DNA of 5,421 bases from an uncultured Endomicrobiia bacterium (GTDB taxonomy: Bacteria; Elusimicrobiota; Endomicrobiia; Endomicrobiales; Endomicrobiaceae): NCBI GenBank assembly GCA_905236115.1, contig CAJOOL010000067.1:1-5421 (forward strand), written 5' to 3'. Below, piece after piece: positions 5,299-5,421 of this stretch (position 1 is its first letter; the number at the start of each line of letters is the position of its first letter). Under the pieces are notes generated by a model. It was not told the DNA's origin and ran no database searches. It saw nothing but the letters and a program-made list of their open reading frames with translations. Position numbers and translations under genes: made by a program.

Positions 5299-5421
5299 AT
5301 GTTAGATTTATCATCAAATTTAGGTATAAACTTAAAAGAAGTAAGAAAGACGTGTGTTATATGTCCTGCCGGCGACCATGCTTTATTTTCCAAGCTGGGT
5401 GAACCGACAAAAGACAATTTA
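5299..5421 (+). CDS. Unrecognised protein, N-terminal 41 residues only (runs off window)
   Basis: An ORF opens with ATG at 5299 behind a good ribosome binding site AAGGTG (5288-5293) and stays open to the window end. The visible part begins MLDLSSNLGINLKEVRK and continues with a C19-x2-C22 pair (TCVICPAGDHALFSKLGEP). I do not recognise a family. No signal peptide or membrane segment is seen. A CxxC this close to the N-terminus could bind metal or be redox-active, but two cysteines alone do not show that. It follows the helicase gene by 43 nt on the same strand and may belong to the same transcript. Confidence 0.65.
   Translation, partial: MLDLSSNLGINLKEVRKTCVICPAGDHALFSKLGEPTKDNL

Overview
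The window is an A+T-rich bacterial chromosome segment with tightly packed genes. It has two divergent halves: everything from 1 to 2992 is on the minus strand and everything from 3117 to the end is on the plus strand. FeoAB iron uptake suggests an organism that meets ferrous iron, such as an anaerobe or microaerobe. Gene content alone does not fix the phylum; Clostridia-like or Elusimicrobiota-like low-GC anaerobes would both fit, at low confidence. No tRNA, rRNA, CRISPR array, transposase or phage gene is visible.

Minus half. The feoA gene (1258-1488) is followed by feoB (1156 down to 1, cut by the window edge). Together they encode a ferrous iron transporter and its small SH3-like partner. 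Upstream of feoA is a good sigma70-type promoter (-35 at 1725-1720, -10 at 1702-1697). It carries an imperfect dyad resembling a DtxR-type iron-repressor site and is followed by a leader of about 200 nt with two potential hairpins. Further upstream, on the same strand, is a 397-residue HD-domain protein (1799-2992). Its C-terminal half carries every catalytic residue of the YfbR 5'-deoxynucleotidase family, while its N-terminal half looks like a decayed second copy of the same fold.

Divergent region 2993-3116. Two weak promoter-like pairs point outward, and their -35 hexamers are the two arms of a short inverted repeat.

Plus half. A small cysteine-rich DUF116 protein (3117-3590) is followed after only 3 nt by a DEAD-box RNA helicase of the DeaD/CshA type with a C-terminal DbpA-like RNA-binding domain (3594-5255). 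After a 43-nt gap containing a heptanucleotide tandem repeat, an unrecognised gene with a CxxC motif begins at 5299 and runs off the window. These three genes probably form one operon.

The known gene families are mostly ordinary. The points most worth a second look are the feoAB control region, the tandem HD architecture, the DUF116-helicase pairing with its odd translation start, and the intergenic short-repeat arrays.
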